Shown here in pieces: positions 54,339 through 63,069 of a stretch of DNA of 64,000 bases. Within the stretch, counting starts at the first letter, position 1. Each line of letters starts with the position of its first letter. The position numbers and the translations under genes were made by a program. The notes under the pieces are model-generated. The model was not told the DNA's origin and did not search any database. It was given only the letters and a program-made list of their open reading frames with translations. This DNA is from Chloroflexota bacterium (GTDB taxonomy: Bacteria > Chloroflexota > Dehalococcoidia > Bin125): contig JAPPFB010000012.1 of NCBI GenBank assembly GCA_028875225.1, positions 228,755 through 292,754 of the forward strand, in the 5' to 3' direction.

Positions 54339-56612
54339 CTATTGGCTCGCCAGCTCGCGGCGTGCGCGTTCGCGGGCGACCCACTCGGCCGCGGGACCGT
54401 CGAACGGGGTGACGACCACGTCCACCTGCCGAATCTCACCCTCGAACTCGAACGGCGGCTCGTAGCGGTCGCCGACCGGCGAGCGGCGGTCGGCGCCGAT
54501 GTCGAACTCGCCGTGTCCGAACAGGTTCTGGCGTTGCAGCGTGGTGATCTGTCCGGTCGCGGCCGTGTCGCCGTCGATCGTGAGCGTCAGCGTTGCCGGG
54601 CCGCGTGGGCCGTCGCTCTGCAGCGAGACGCCGATTGCGACCTCTCCGCCGGGGACCGGCCCATCGCTCCGGAAACGGAACCAGTCGTCGTAGGCGTGAT
54701 AGTCGAAGTGGAGATGATTGTCCTGGATGTAGAGAGTGCAGCCGCTGTGGATCGAGCCACGGTTGAAGATCACGCCCTGCTGCTCGGTTGAAGCACGGGC
54801 GCACTGCGCGCTGACCGTCCAACTGCCGACATCCAGCGCCGGCGAGACGTCGCGCTGGAGATGGGTGATCGGCGGCGTGTAGCGGTAGCGGAAGTCGGTG
54901 TGCGGGCTGCCGGGCGCCTGCGAGGGCTGGTTGATCTCCAGGGTGCGATCGTCGAGCGGCAGCACGCCGTGTTTGCCCGCCTCGATCCACCAGCGGTCGA
55001 TCAGCGCCCGCAACCGCTCGGGCTCCTCTTCGGCCAGGTTGTTGGTTTCTGAGAAGTCCTCGTCGACGTGGTAAAGCTCCCACTCGTCGTCGGACCATTC
55101 GTTGCCCATGCGGTGCCAGGTGACGGCCTTCCAGCCGTTGTCCCAGAGTCCGCGATGTCCGAGCATCTCGAAGTACTGCGTGTCCTTCGTCGTGGCGGCG
55201 TCGGAGTCGTTGAAGGTGTACTGGAAGCTGGTTCCGGCGACCGGCAACTGGCTGCGGCCCTGGTAGGTATCGGGCGCCTCGGTGTCGAGGGTGTCCAGAA
55301 TGGTGGGCAGCACATCGGAGACGTGGTGGAACTGGCCTCGGATGCCGCCGCGCTCGTTGATGCCCTGCGGCCAGTGCGCGATCAGCGGCACGCGGACGCC
55401 GCCGCCGTGCGTGTTCTGCTTGTACCAGCGCAAGGGCGTGTTGCCCGCCTGGGCCCAGCCCCAGGGATAGTTCGAGGCCGAGCGCGGCCCGCCGATTTCA
55501 TGGAGGCGCGACTGCACCTCTTCCAGGTCGTCGCGCGGACCGAACAGACGCGGTTCGTCGGAGACGCCCGTCGGTCCGCCCTCCTGCGATGCGCCGTTGT
55601 CGGCCATCAGCAGAATCAGCGTGTTGTCGAGCTGGCCGGACTCTTCGAGGTGGTCGAAGAGGCGTCCGAGCTGCGCGTCGGTGTGCTCGAGAAAGCCGGC
55701 GAAGGCCTCCTGCAACGCAACCGCGAAGCGCTGCGTGTTCGGTTCCATCTCGTCCCAGGCCTCAACGCCGCGGTTGCGCGGCGCGAGCTGCGTGCCCTCG
55801 GGCACGATGCCCAGTTCCAGCTGCCGCGCGAAGACCTGCTCGCGGACGGCGTCCCAGCCGATGTCCCAGCGACCGCGCTGCCGCTCGGTGTATTCCTGCG
55901 GCGCCTGGTGCGGCGCGTGCGTCGCGCCCAGCGCGAAGTACATGAAGAATGGTTGATCGGGATAGATCGAGTGCTGGTCGCGCACGAACTGCTGCGCCTG
56001 ATCGACCAGGTCCTCGGTCAGGTGGTAGCCGTCCTCTGGTGAGCGAGGCGGCTCGATCAGCGTGTTGTCGCGGGTCAATTCGGGGTAGAACTGGTCGGTC
56101 TCGCCGGGCAGGAAGCCGTAGTAGCGGTCGAATCCGCGCTGCAGCGGCCAGTCGTGGTAGGGACCAGCCTGGCTCAGCTCCTCGCCCGGGCAGAGGTGCC
56201 ACTTGCCCAGGGCAAAGGTGGCGTAGTGCTCGTCGCGCAGCAGTTCGGCCATCGTCGCGGCGTGCTGCGTGATGCGTCCGCGCGTGTTCGGGTAACCGTT
56301 GTTGAAGTTGGTTACCGAGCGCATCCCCACCGTGTGGTGGTTGCGCCCGGTCAGCAGCGCCGCCCGCGTCGGCGAACAGAGCGGCGTGACGTGGAAATTC
56401 GTATAGCGCAGACCGTTCTGTGCCAGGCGGTCGATGTTCGGAGTCGGAGTGAGCCCGCCGTAGCAGTTGAGATGAGCGAACCCCAGATCGTCGAACAGCA
56501 CGATCAGCACGTTGGGCCGATCCTGCGGCGCGGTGGTCATCGGCGGCCACCACGGCTCCGACTCCCGAAACGTGCGGCCAATCTTGCCCTGGAATTGTTC
56601 GCCGGTGGTCAT
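54339..56612 (-). CDS. Sulfatase 1 (arylsulfatase family, 757 residues)
   Basis: Type I sulfatase hydrolysing sulfate esters. The formylglycine site is CSPTR with Cys79; calcium ligands are Asp41-Asp42 (FDDLG) and the MADNGASQEGG segment; GKWHL carries catalytic Lys/His. A C-terminal beta-rich domain of about 200 residues follows the catalytic core. No signal peptide: the N-terminus is MTTGEQFQGKIGRTF, so the enzyme should stay in the cytoplasm. ATG 56612 (GGAG seven bases upstream) matches exactly the start of sulfatase 2. Downstream of the formylglycine-generating enzyme gene. Confidence 0.95.
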   Translation of the reverse strand: MTTGEQFQGKIGRTFRESEPWWPPMTTAPQDRPNVLIVLFDDLGFAHLNCYGGLTPTPNIDRLAQNGLRYTNFHVTPLCSPTRAALLTGRNHHTVGMRSVTNFNNGYPNTRGRITQHAATMAELLRDEHYATFALGKWHLCPGEELSQAGPYHDWPLQRGFDRYYGFLPGETDQFYPELTRDNTLIEPPRSPEDGYHLTEDLVDQAQQFVRDQHSIYPDQPFFMYFALGATHAPHQAPQEYTERQRGRWDIGWDAVREQVFARQLELGIVPEGTQLAPRNRGVEAWDEMEPNTQRFAVALQEAFAGFLEHTDAQLGRLFDHLEESGQLDNTLILLMADNGASQEGGPTGVSDEPRLFGPRDDLEEVQSRLHEIGGPRSASNYPWGWAQAGNTPLRWYKQNTHGGGVRVPLIAHWPQGINERGGIRGQFHHVSDVLPTILDTLDTEAPDTYQGRSQLPVAGTSFQYTFNDSDAATTKDTQYFEMLGHRGLWDNGWKAVTWHRMGNEWSDDEWELYHVDEDFSETNNLAEEEPERLRALIDRWWIEAGKHGVLPLDDRTLEINQPSQAPGSPHTDFRYRYTPPITHLQRDVSPALDVGSWTVSAQCARASTEQQGVIFNRGSIHSGCTLYIQDNHLHFDYHAYDDWFRFRSDGPVPGGEVAIGVSLQSDGPRGPATLTLTIDGDTAATGQITTLQRQNLFGHGEFDIGADRRSPVGDRYEPPFEFEGEIRQVDVVVTPFDGPAAEWVARERARRELASQ

Positions 56613-56664
56613 CTGCGGACTCCGCTCGCTGCCGGTGCTTCCCGACATTGAACGAAGGCTACCG

Positions 56665-57501
56665 TCACACGGTGCGCACGCAGCGGAAGCCGGTGTTGCT
56701 CGTGGCGCTGTCAGGAGTGAGCGCCATCCGCGCCGCGGTCCGATAGCGCAAACAATAGCTTTCATGACACATGAAACTGCCGCCTTTGAGCACCTTCAGG
56801 TCGCCGTCAGGCGGTCCGGTCGGATCGGTGGGCGGCGCAGGATCGTGGAACACATCGAACCAGTCGCTGCACCATTCCCAGACGTTGCCCGTCGTGTTGA
56901 ACAGGCCGAATCCGTTAGGCGAGTATTCATCAACGGGACAGGTCGCGTACCAGCCGTCCTTATTCGAGTTCTCGGTTGGAAACACCCCCTGCCAGACGTT
57001 CATCCGGTGTTCGCCGCCCGGCGTCAGTTCGCCGCCCCAGGGATAGGGCTGTGATTCGAGCCCGCCGCGAGCGGCGCGCTCCCACTGGGCCTCGCTGGGC
57101 AATGACTTCCCGGCCCACTCCGCGTACGCCAAGGCGTCGTTCCAGCTGACATGCACGACCGGATGATCGAGCCGTTCGTCAATGCCCGTACTCGCCCCCT
57201 CTGGATGTCGCCACGACGCGCCTTCGACTGCTCGCCACCAGGGAGCGTCGGCGGCCCCTTGAGTCGGCGGAAAGTCATCGGGCAGCAACCCCGCAAAGAC
57301 GAACGACCAGCCGATCGACTCGGATTCGGTTCGGTAGCCCGTGGCATCGACGAAGGAAGCAAAGTCGGAGTTGGACACGGCGCAAGCGTCAATCTCGTAA
57401 GCCGACAGCTCAATCTCGCGCAACGGCCCTTCCCCGTCTCCGGGATAGGCAAGATCGTCGACCGCTCCCATCACGAACGTTCCACTGGGAATGGTTGCCA
57501 T
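56665..57501 (-). CDS. Formylglycine-generating enzyme
   Basis: Copper- and O2-dependent oxidase that converts the active-site Cys of type I sulfatases to formylglycine. The 278-residue domain runs from IPSGTFVMGAVDDL to NTGFRCVRTV. The catalytic pair Cys245/Cys250 in GGSFMCHESYCLRYRTAAR corresponds to Cys336/Cys341 of the human enzyme, so it is predicted active. ATG 57501 is chosen because the fold begins there; the longer frame translates repeat DNA. It lies between the two sulfatase genes on the same strand. Confidence 0.95.
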   Translation of the reverse strand: MATIPSGTFVMGAVDDLAYPGDGEGPLREIELSAYEIDACAVSNSDFASFVDATGYRTESESIGWSFVFAGLLPDDFPPTQGAADAPWWRAVEGASWRHPEGASTGIDERLDHPVVHVSWNDALAYAEWAGKSLPSEAQWERAARGGLESQPYPWGGELTPGGEHRMNVWQGVFPTENSNKDGWYATCPVDEYSPNGFGLFNTTGNVWEWCSDWFDVFHDPAPPTDPTGPPDGDLKVLKGGSFMCHESYCLRYRTAARMALTPDSATSNTGFRCVRTV

Positions 57502-57513
57502 CGACAAGTCTTT

Positions 57514-57635
57514 CCTCCCCCTCGGAGGGGGAGGTGCCCCGAAGGAGCCTGCCCCCGACTCGATCGGGGGGCGGAGGGGCTCCCTCGCGTGCGTTCGAAT
57601 GCCCTCTGCATCTCCCCCCTGAGGGCGGGGAGATG
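57514..57635. repeat. Palindrome cluster between formylglycine enzyme and sulfatase 2
   Basis: CCTCCCCC-TCGGA-GGGGGAGG (57514-57534), further C/G-run sequence, then CATCTCCCC ... GGGGAGATG (57609-57617/57627-57635). On the minus strand the arm at 57514-57521 reads GGGGGAGG twelve bases upstream of the formylglycine enzyme start, so the repeat probably supplies its ribosome site. Confidence 0.6.
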
Positions 57636-57688
57636 AAGCCCGCAACGCCCCGCAGCAGTCAGTCATGGCGTCAACTGTGCCAATCGAC

Positions 57689-59965
57689 CTACTGCTGAGC
57701 CATCAACAGCTTGAAGGCGTTGCGCGCGGCCTCGTATGCCGCGCCCGACTTCGGGTACGGCGTCACTTCCAGCGTCAGTTCGTGGATCGTGCCGTCGAAC
57801 TCGAACGGCGCCTCATACGAGGCGGTCACCGGCGACTTGCGATCGGAACCAATATCCGCGCCGCCGCGACCACCAAATCCGCCGCGTACGAGGAACGGGA
57901 TATCACCCTCTCCGACTCGCTCTCCATTGAGACGGATCGTGACGTGCCCCGGCGCCGAGGGCGCTTCGCCGTCCATGCTCATCCCGATCGTGCAGCGGCC
58001 GTCCGGAACCTCAGTCTCGGACACAACCTGCGTGACCTCGGTGAAGGCGTTGTAGTCGACTCGCAGGCGGTTGTCCTTGATATAGAAGCTGATCCCGCCC
58101 ATCACCGATCCACGCGCGAAGATCACGCCGTCGCCGAGGCCGTCACGCTCGATGTCCGCCTCCAGCGTCCACGAACCCATCCCGACCGCTGGCGCGATCT
58201 CCCCGGGCAAATGCGAGACCGGCGGCGTGTAGCGGTACTTGAGCCCGTTGTGCGGCCCGCCCGGTCGCTGCGTCGGTCCGCCGAGTTGGAAGCTGCGGTC
58301 ATCGAGCGGCAGCACGCCGTAGCGCCCGGCCTCGACCCACCAGCGATCGATTAGTTCGCGCAGCTTCTCCGGTTTCTCGGCAGCCAGGTTGTTGGACTCG
58401 GAGAAATCCTCGGCGACGTGATAGAGCTCCCACTCGTCGTCGCCCCAGGGATCGTTCTTCTGGTGCCGCGTGACGGCCTTCCAACCGTCGACCCAGATCC
58501 CGCGGTGGCCCAGCATCTCGAAGTACTGCGCCTCCTTGGCCGTGTCCGCATTGGGGTCGTCGAAGGCGTAGGCAAAGCTGGTGCCGCTGACCGGCATCTG
58601 GCGATGTCCGGCGTACTCCTCCGGCGCGGTCGCCTGGACCGATTCGAGCACCGTCGGCAGCACGTCGCTGACATGATGGAACTGGCGGCGGAAACTGCCG
58701 GTGTCCTTAATCCGGTCGGGCCAGTGGACGATCAGCGGGACGCGAACGCCGCCGCCGTGCGTGTTCTGCTTGTACCACTTGAGCGGCGTGTTGCCAGCCT
58801 GGGCCCAGCCCCAGGGATAGTTGGGCGAGCTGCGCGGACCGCCAATCTCGTGCAGCCGCGACTGCGCCTCGTCGACATCGTCCAGCAGCGGTTGACCGTA
58901 GCGCGCGGTATCCGAGACGCCCTGCGGTCCGCCCTCCTGGCTAGCGCCGTTATCGGCCATCAACATCAGGATCGTGTTGTCGAGCTGGCCGGAGTCGTCG
59001 AGATACGAGATCAGGCGGCCGATCTGCTCGTCGGTATGGGTCAGGAAGCCGGCGAACGCCTCCTGGAATGCGGCGAGGAAGCGCTTCATGTTCGGCGAGA
59101 AGTCGTCCCAGGGCTTGACCCCCGCATTGCGCGGCGCGAGCTCGGTCCCCTCGGGGATCACGCCGAGTTCCAGCTGTCGCGAGAACCACTCCTTGCGCAC
59201 CTCGTCCCAGCCCTGGTCGAACAGGCCCCGGTAGCGCTCGATGTACTCCGCCGGCGCCTGGTGCGGCGAGTGCGTCGCGCCCAGCGCGAAGTAGAGGAAG
59301 AACGGCTGACCCGGATAGACCGACTGGTGATCGCGCAGGAATCCGGTCGCCTGGTCGACGATGTCTTCGGTGAAGTGGTAGCCCTCTTCCGGAGTCCGCG
59401 GTGGATCGATTAGGTGATTGTCGTAGCAGAGATCGGGATAAAACTGGTCGGTCTCGCCCGAGAGGAAGCCGTAGTAGCGATCGAATCCGCGCTGCAGCGG
59501 CCAGTCGTGGAACGGTCCGGCCTGCGAGCAGGTCTCGGACGGATTCAGGTGCCACTTGCCCACCGCGAAGGTGGCGTAGTTCTCGTCGCGCAGCATCTCG
59601 GCCATCGTCGCCGCGTTGCGGCTGACCGCGCCGCGCATGTTGGGGTAGCCCGGGTCGTAGCTCGAAATCGAGCGCATCCCGACCGCGTGGTGGTTGCGCC
59701 CCGTCAGCAGCGAGGCCCGCGTCGGCGAACAGAGCGCTGTCACGTGAAAATTGGTAAACCTCAGGCCATTGGCGGCTAGCCGGTCGATGTTCGGCGTCGC
59801 AATCGTCGAGCCGTAACAGCCCAGATGCGAGAATCCGGTGTCGTCGAACAGGATGATGACCACGTTGGGCCGGTCCTGTGGCGCGGTCGGCAGCTCCGGC
59901 CACCACGGCTCCGACTCGCGGAACGTCCGTCCGATCACCCCACCGAACTCTTCTTGCTGATTCAT
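57689..59965 (-). CDS. Sulfatase 2 (arylsulfatase family, 758 residues)
   Basis: Close paralogue of sulfatase 1 with the same domain order: FDDTG metal site (Asp41-Asp42), CSPTR with Cys79, GKWHL, LMADNGASQEGG, and the same C-terminal beta-rich domain. Also without a signal peptide. ATG 59965 has GGAG six bases upstream and aligns with the paralogue's start (MNQQEEFGGVIGRTF versus MTTGEQFQGKIGRTF); an ATG at 59995 is rejected. First gene of the sulfatase-FGE-sulfatase unit, read leftward. Confidence 0.95.
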   Translation of the reverse strand: MNQQEEFGGVIGRTFRESEPWWPELPTAPQDRPNVVIILFDDTGFSHLGCYGSTIATPNIDRLAANGLRFTNFHVTALCSPTRASLLTGRNHHAVGMRSISSYDPGYPNMRGAVSRNAATMAEMLRDENYATFAVGKWHLNPSETCSQAGPFHDWPLQRGFDRYYGFLSGETDQFYPDLCYDNHLIDPPRTPEEGYHFTEDIVDQATGFLRDHQSVYPGQPFFLYFALGATHSPHQAPAEYIERYRGLFDQGWDEVRKEWFSRQLELGVIPEGTELAPRNAGVKPWDDFSPNMKRFLAAFQEAFAGFLTHTDEQIGRLISYLDDSGQLDNTILMLMADNGASQEGGPQGVSDTARYGQPLLDDVDEAQSRLHEIGGPRSSPNYPWGWAQAGNTPLKWYKQNTHGGGVRVPLIVHWPDRIKDTGSFRRQFHHVSDVLPTVLESVQATAPEEYAGHRQMPVSGTSFAYAFDDPNADTAKEAQYFEMLGHRGIWVDGWKAVTRHQKNDPWGDDEWELYHVAEDFSESNNLAAEKPEKLRELIDRWWVEAGRYGVLPLDDRSFQLGGPTQRPGGPHNGLKYRYTPPVSHLPGEIAPAVGMGSWTLEADIERDGLGDGVIFARGSVMGGISFYIKDNRLRVDYNAFTEVTQVVSETEVPDGRCTIGMSMDGEAPSAPGHVTIRLNGERVGEGDIPFLVRGGFGGRGGADIGSDRKSPVTASYEAPFEFDGTIHELTLEVTPYPKSGAAYEAARNAFKLLMAQQ

Positions 59966-60082
59966 CGCACGCTCCTGCTCTGCATTCGTCGTCAACGCTC
60001 GCCGCTCAAGATACGACGGCGTGACGACTAACTCGTAACACGAGCCAGCTCAGGCGACTTCGGAAGTCTTCGTACGGAAATC

Positions 60083-60829
60083 TCAGGGCAACTCGAGACC
60101 GCGCCGCTGAAACTCCTCGGCAACGGCCTTGACGACCAGACGGGCGTCGGCGACGGCTTTGACGGCATCGGCACTGGTGGGTAGCTCGCGGACTTCGGGA
60201 TAACGGGCGCTGACTGCCGATTTGCTCAGCCAATCGAGGTCGGCATCCAAGGCGTGCACCGGCCAACTCGGGGGCAACTGGGCGCGCAGATCGTTGACGT
60301 TGTGGAAGCGAGGATAGTCGTTATGTTCGAGCTCGAGGGCTGCCTTGAGAGCCTTTTCGGCGGCTTGCTGGGCATGGAAGCAGGAGTGGCGTGGCGGCTC
60401 GATCTCCGAGGTGGACATTCGCTCAGCGGTACCCAGGTCTTCCAATGCCAGTTGGATTTCATGTAAGGCTTCTTCGATCACCGGGTCGCCGCCCCCTCGC
60501 ACGTAGAGTATGCGACCGTCGATCAAGGCTTTGCGCTCTAGCGCACCGACCAGACAGGCGCGCTTCAGGAAGAGCGTGGGCGTAGTCACGACGACATCCG
60601 TAGGTGTTCCCAGCTTGCGCAGGGCGGCGCTGATCGCCGAACTCGACTTGTAGCGGTCTTCGCATTGGTCGAAGACGACCAGCAGATCGACATCGCTGTC
60701 GTCGTGGTAATCGCCTCGGGCGCGTGAGCCGAACAGGACGATCTGCAGCGGGTCCCAACCCTGCACGATGATCTCGACCATCTCGCCGATGGTAGTGTCA
60801 ATGTCCGTTGTGGTTTGGAGCGTCGTCAT
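60083..60829 (-). CDS. Minimal nucleotidyltransferase fused to a HEPN domain
   Basis: A 248-residue protein. The N-terminal MNT domain has GSRARGDYHDDSDVD (GS-x10-DxD, residues 34-48) and third Asp78 in DVVVTTP. The C-terminal HEPN domain (about 118-245) has CFHAQQAAEKALKAALE, the usual helix. In classic HEPN/MNT toxin-antitoxin modules these are two genes; here they are one frame. The Rx4-6H RNase motif is not clear in the HEPN part, so toxin activity is uncertain. ATG 60829 chosen; the frame upstream is antisense to the CoA-transferase gene. Confidence 0.88.
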   Translation of the reverse strand: MTTLQTTTDIDTTIGEMVEIIVQGWDPLQIVLFGSRARGDYHDDSDVDLLVVFDQCEDRYKSSSAISAALRKLGTPTDVVVTTPTLFLKRACLVGALERKALIDGRILYVRGGGDPVIEEALHEIQLALEDLGTAERMSTSEIEPPRHSCFHAQQAAEKALKAALELEHNDYPRFHNVNDLRAQLPPSWPVHALDADLDWLSKSAVSARYPEVRELPTSADAVKAVADARLVVKAVAEEFQRRGLELP

Positions 60830-60901
60830 GGATTTGATCGTAGCCAGTTCTTGCCGAGAGATCGCGCTCGTTAGCATTGACCGGAGGTTGGGAGCGAGGC
60901 T

Positions 60902-62167
60902 GTGTCGAACCAATCCGACGGCATCTTCTCGGGCGTCCGGGTGCTTGAGTTCGGCCTGTTCGTCGCCGGTCCGTACGCTGGCGAACTGCTGGCGCACGGC
61001 GGCGCCGACGTAATCAAGATCGAACCAACGACCGGCGACGCCACCCGCTGGAACAGCACAATCGTCCACGGCGAGGGCCGCCACTACATCATCAAGGCGC
61101 GTGGAAAGCGCGGCGTGCCGATCAACCTGCGTCATCCCGACGGCCTCGCGATCGTCCACGATCTCGCGCGGCGCAGTGACGTCATCATCTCCAACATGCG
61201 GCCCGGCGCGCTGGAGCGTCTGAGCCTCGACTATGAGTCGCTCAGCGCCGAGAACGAACGGATCATCGTGGCCGAGATCTCGGCCATGGGCGAGGACGGT
61301 CCCTACGGGATGCATCTCGGCGCCGACTTCCAGGCCGCCGCCGCGTCGGGCCTGGCGATGTCGACGGCCAACTTCGATGGCGACGAGCCCCGCATTCTCG
61401 ACGCCTACCTCTGCGACTTTCACGCCGGCACGCTGCTCTCATTCGGCATTGCCGGCGCGCTCTATCGTCGAGAGTTCACCGGCAAGGGACAACACGTCCG
61501 CACCTCGCTCTACCAGGCCGGACTGTCGCTGCAAACCGCGACCGCCAACCTGTTCGACGCCGTCGACGGCTGGAAGCGCGACTTCGCCGACTGGATGGAG
61601 CAGGAACGTCCCCACCCCAGGCTCGCCGCTCAGAGTCGCCGCGATCAGACCACGCTGATTGTCGGCGGCCTCTACGAGACGCGCGACGGTCACTGGATCA
61701 CCCTGGGCGCCGGACAGCTGGCCTTCAAACGACTGCTCGACGTCATTGGCATCGAAGACCCCAGCGCACACGATCCCGATTGGGAAATGCCCGACGATCC
61801 GCGCGATCACTTCACCTCGCTCCGCCAGCGCATCCGCGAGATCGCATTGCAGTACGACGGCGAGGAGTTGCGCGACCTGATGCAATCCGCCGGCGTCCCC
61901 TGCGCGCTGCTGAGTTCGCTCGAGGAAGCGCTGCTCAGCGAGCACGCCCGCGCCAACGACTACGTGCACGGCTTCGACCACCCGGCCGTCGGTCCTGTGC
62001 TGATGCCGCAGGCCCCGGTCAAGTTCAGCCGAGACCGCTACCGAGCGGCAGAGCGGACGCCCGCTTTCGGCGAGCACCTGCGTGATGTAATGGGCGAACT
62101 GGGCTACGACGACGCAGCCATCGAGCAACTGATCGAGAGCGGCGCGATTGCGGAAGAGCTGCCCTAG
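60902..62167 (+). CDS. CaiB/BaiF-family (type III) CoA-transferase
   Basis: Transfers CoA between carboxylic acids (421 residues). Family segments: VLEFGLFVAGPYAGELLAHGGADVIKIEP, RGKRGVPINLRHPDG, ISNMRPGALERL, and the catalytic Asp region ILDAYLCDFHAGTLLSFGIAGALYRREFTGKGQHV. Activates organic acids for breakdown; substrate unknown. GTG start at 60902, divergent from the MNT-HEPN gene with a 72-bp gap. Overlaps the convergent permease gene by 4 bp. Confidence 0.95.
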   Translation: MSNQSDGIFSGVRVLEFGLFVAGPYAGELLAHGGADVIKIEPTTGDATRWNSTIVHGEGRHYIIKARGKRGVPINLRHPDGLAIVHDLARRSDVIISNMRPGALERLSLDYESLSAENERIIVAEISAMGEDGPYGMHLGADFQAAAASGLAMSTANFDGDEPRILDAYLCDFHAGTLLSFGIAGALYRREFTGKGQHVRTSLYQAGLSLQTATANLFDAVDGWKRDFADWMEQERPHPRLAAQSRRDQTTLIVGGLYETRDGHWITLGAGQLAFKRLLDVIGIEDPSAHDPDWEMPDDPRDHFTSLRQRIREIALQYDGEELRDLMQSAGVPCALLSSLEEALLSEHARANDYVHGFDHPAVGPVLMPQAPVKFSRDRYRAAERTPAFGEHLRDVMGELGYDDAAIEQLIESGAIAEELP

Positions 62168-63069
62168 GCGCCGCGCAGGCGCGGATCGAAGATGTCGCGC
62201 ACCGAGTCGCCGACCAGGTTGAATCCGAGCACGGCGATCGTCATCGCGACCCCGGGGAAGATGCTCAGGTGCGGGTACTTCCAGAGCGTGCGAGCTTCGG
62301 TCAGCATCCGTCCCCAGGACGGTTCGGGCGGCGGTACGCCCAGGCCGAGGAAGGACAGCGCGCCCTCGAACAGGATCGCGCCGCCCAGCAGGGCGGTCAC
62401 GTAGATCAGCAGCGGTGGTCCCATGTTGGGCAGCACGTGCCGCCAGAGGATCCGGTAGGGCGACGCCCCGACCACGCGCGCGGCCTCGACGTAGGACTCG
62501 GCCAGCGTGGCGAGCGTGCTGGCGCGGACGATTCTGACCATGCTGACGGCAAAGATGATGCCCATGCCGAGCGCGACCGACTGCCAGCCGCGTCCAATCA
62601 CCTGGGTGAGCAGGAGCAGCAGAACCAGGCCGGGGAACGCGAGCATCATGTCGATCAGTCGCTGGAGCAGCAGATCCACCAGTCCCTTGGCGTAGGCCGA
62701 AACCATTCCCAGGACCAGCGCCGCACCAACCCCGATCGCCATCGCCCCGAGCGCCAGCGACATCGAGAGCCGCGCGCCGGCGATCACACGGGCCAGGTAG
62801 TCGCGCCCCAGCCGATCGGTGCCGAACCAGTACTCTCCGCTCGGGCCGGCCAGGATGTTGGGCGAGATCAGCTCGGAATCACCGGCGATGAGTGGACCGA
62901 CGGCCGCCAGGAACACGACGAAGATGACAACTACCATGCCGAACGCGCCCAGCGGATGCTGTCTCAGCAGCCTGAGCGCTCGTTGCCTCCAGGGAGCTTT
63001 CACGGGAAGCCCATACAGATCGAATTCGATCCGCGCTTCCGCCTCTGTGAATTCCGCGCTGCTGCTCAC
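62164..63069 (-). CDS. ABC transporter permease, DppC type (second system)
   Basis: Peptide/nickel-type permease of 301 residues. Helix 1 is HPLGAFGMVVVIFVVFLAAVGPLIA; YWFGTDRLGRDYLARVIAG and the EAA loop ESYVEAARVVGASPYRILWRHVLPNMGPPLL are diagnostic. Overlaps the upstream DppB-type gene by 4 bp, so they are coupled. Confidence 0.96.
   Translation of the reverse strand: MSSSAEFTEAEARIEFDLYGLPVKAPWRQRALRLLRQHPLGAFGMVVVIFVVFLAAVGPLIAGDSELISPNILAGPSGEYWFGTDRLGRDYLARVIAGARLSMSLALGAMAIGVGAALVLGMVSAYAKGLVDLLLQRLIDMMLAFPGLVLLLLLTQVIGRGWQSVALGMGIIFAVSMVRIVRASTLATLAESYVEAARVVGASPYRILWRHVLPNMGPPLLIYVTALLGGAILFEGALSFLGLGVPPPEPSWGRMLTEARTLWKYPHLSIFPGVAMTIAVLGFNLVGDSVRDIFDPRLRGA

Noticed and set aside
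60830-61423. N-terminal extension of the MNT-HEPN frame
   Set aside because: Antisense to the CoA-transferase gene; the MNT domain begins right after ATG 60829.
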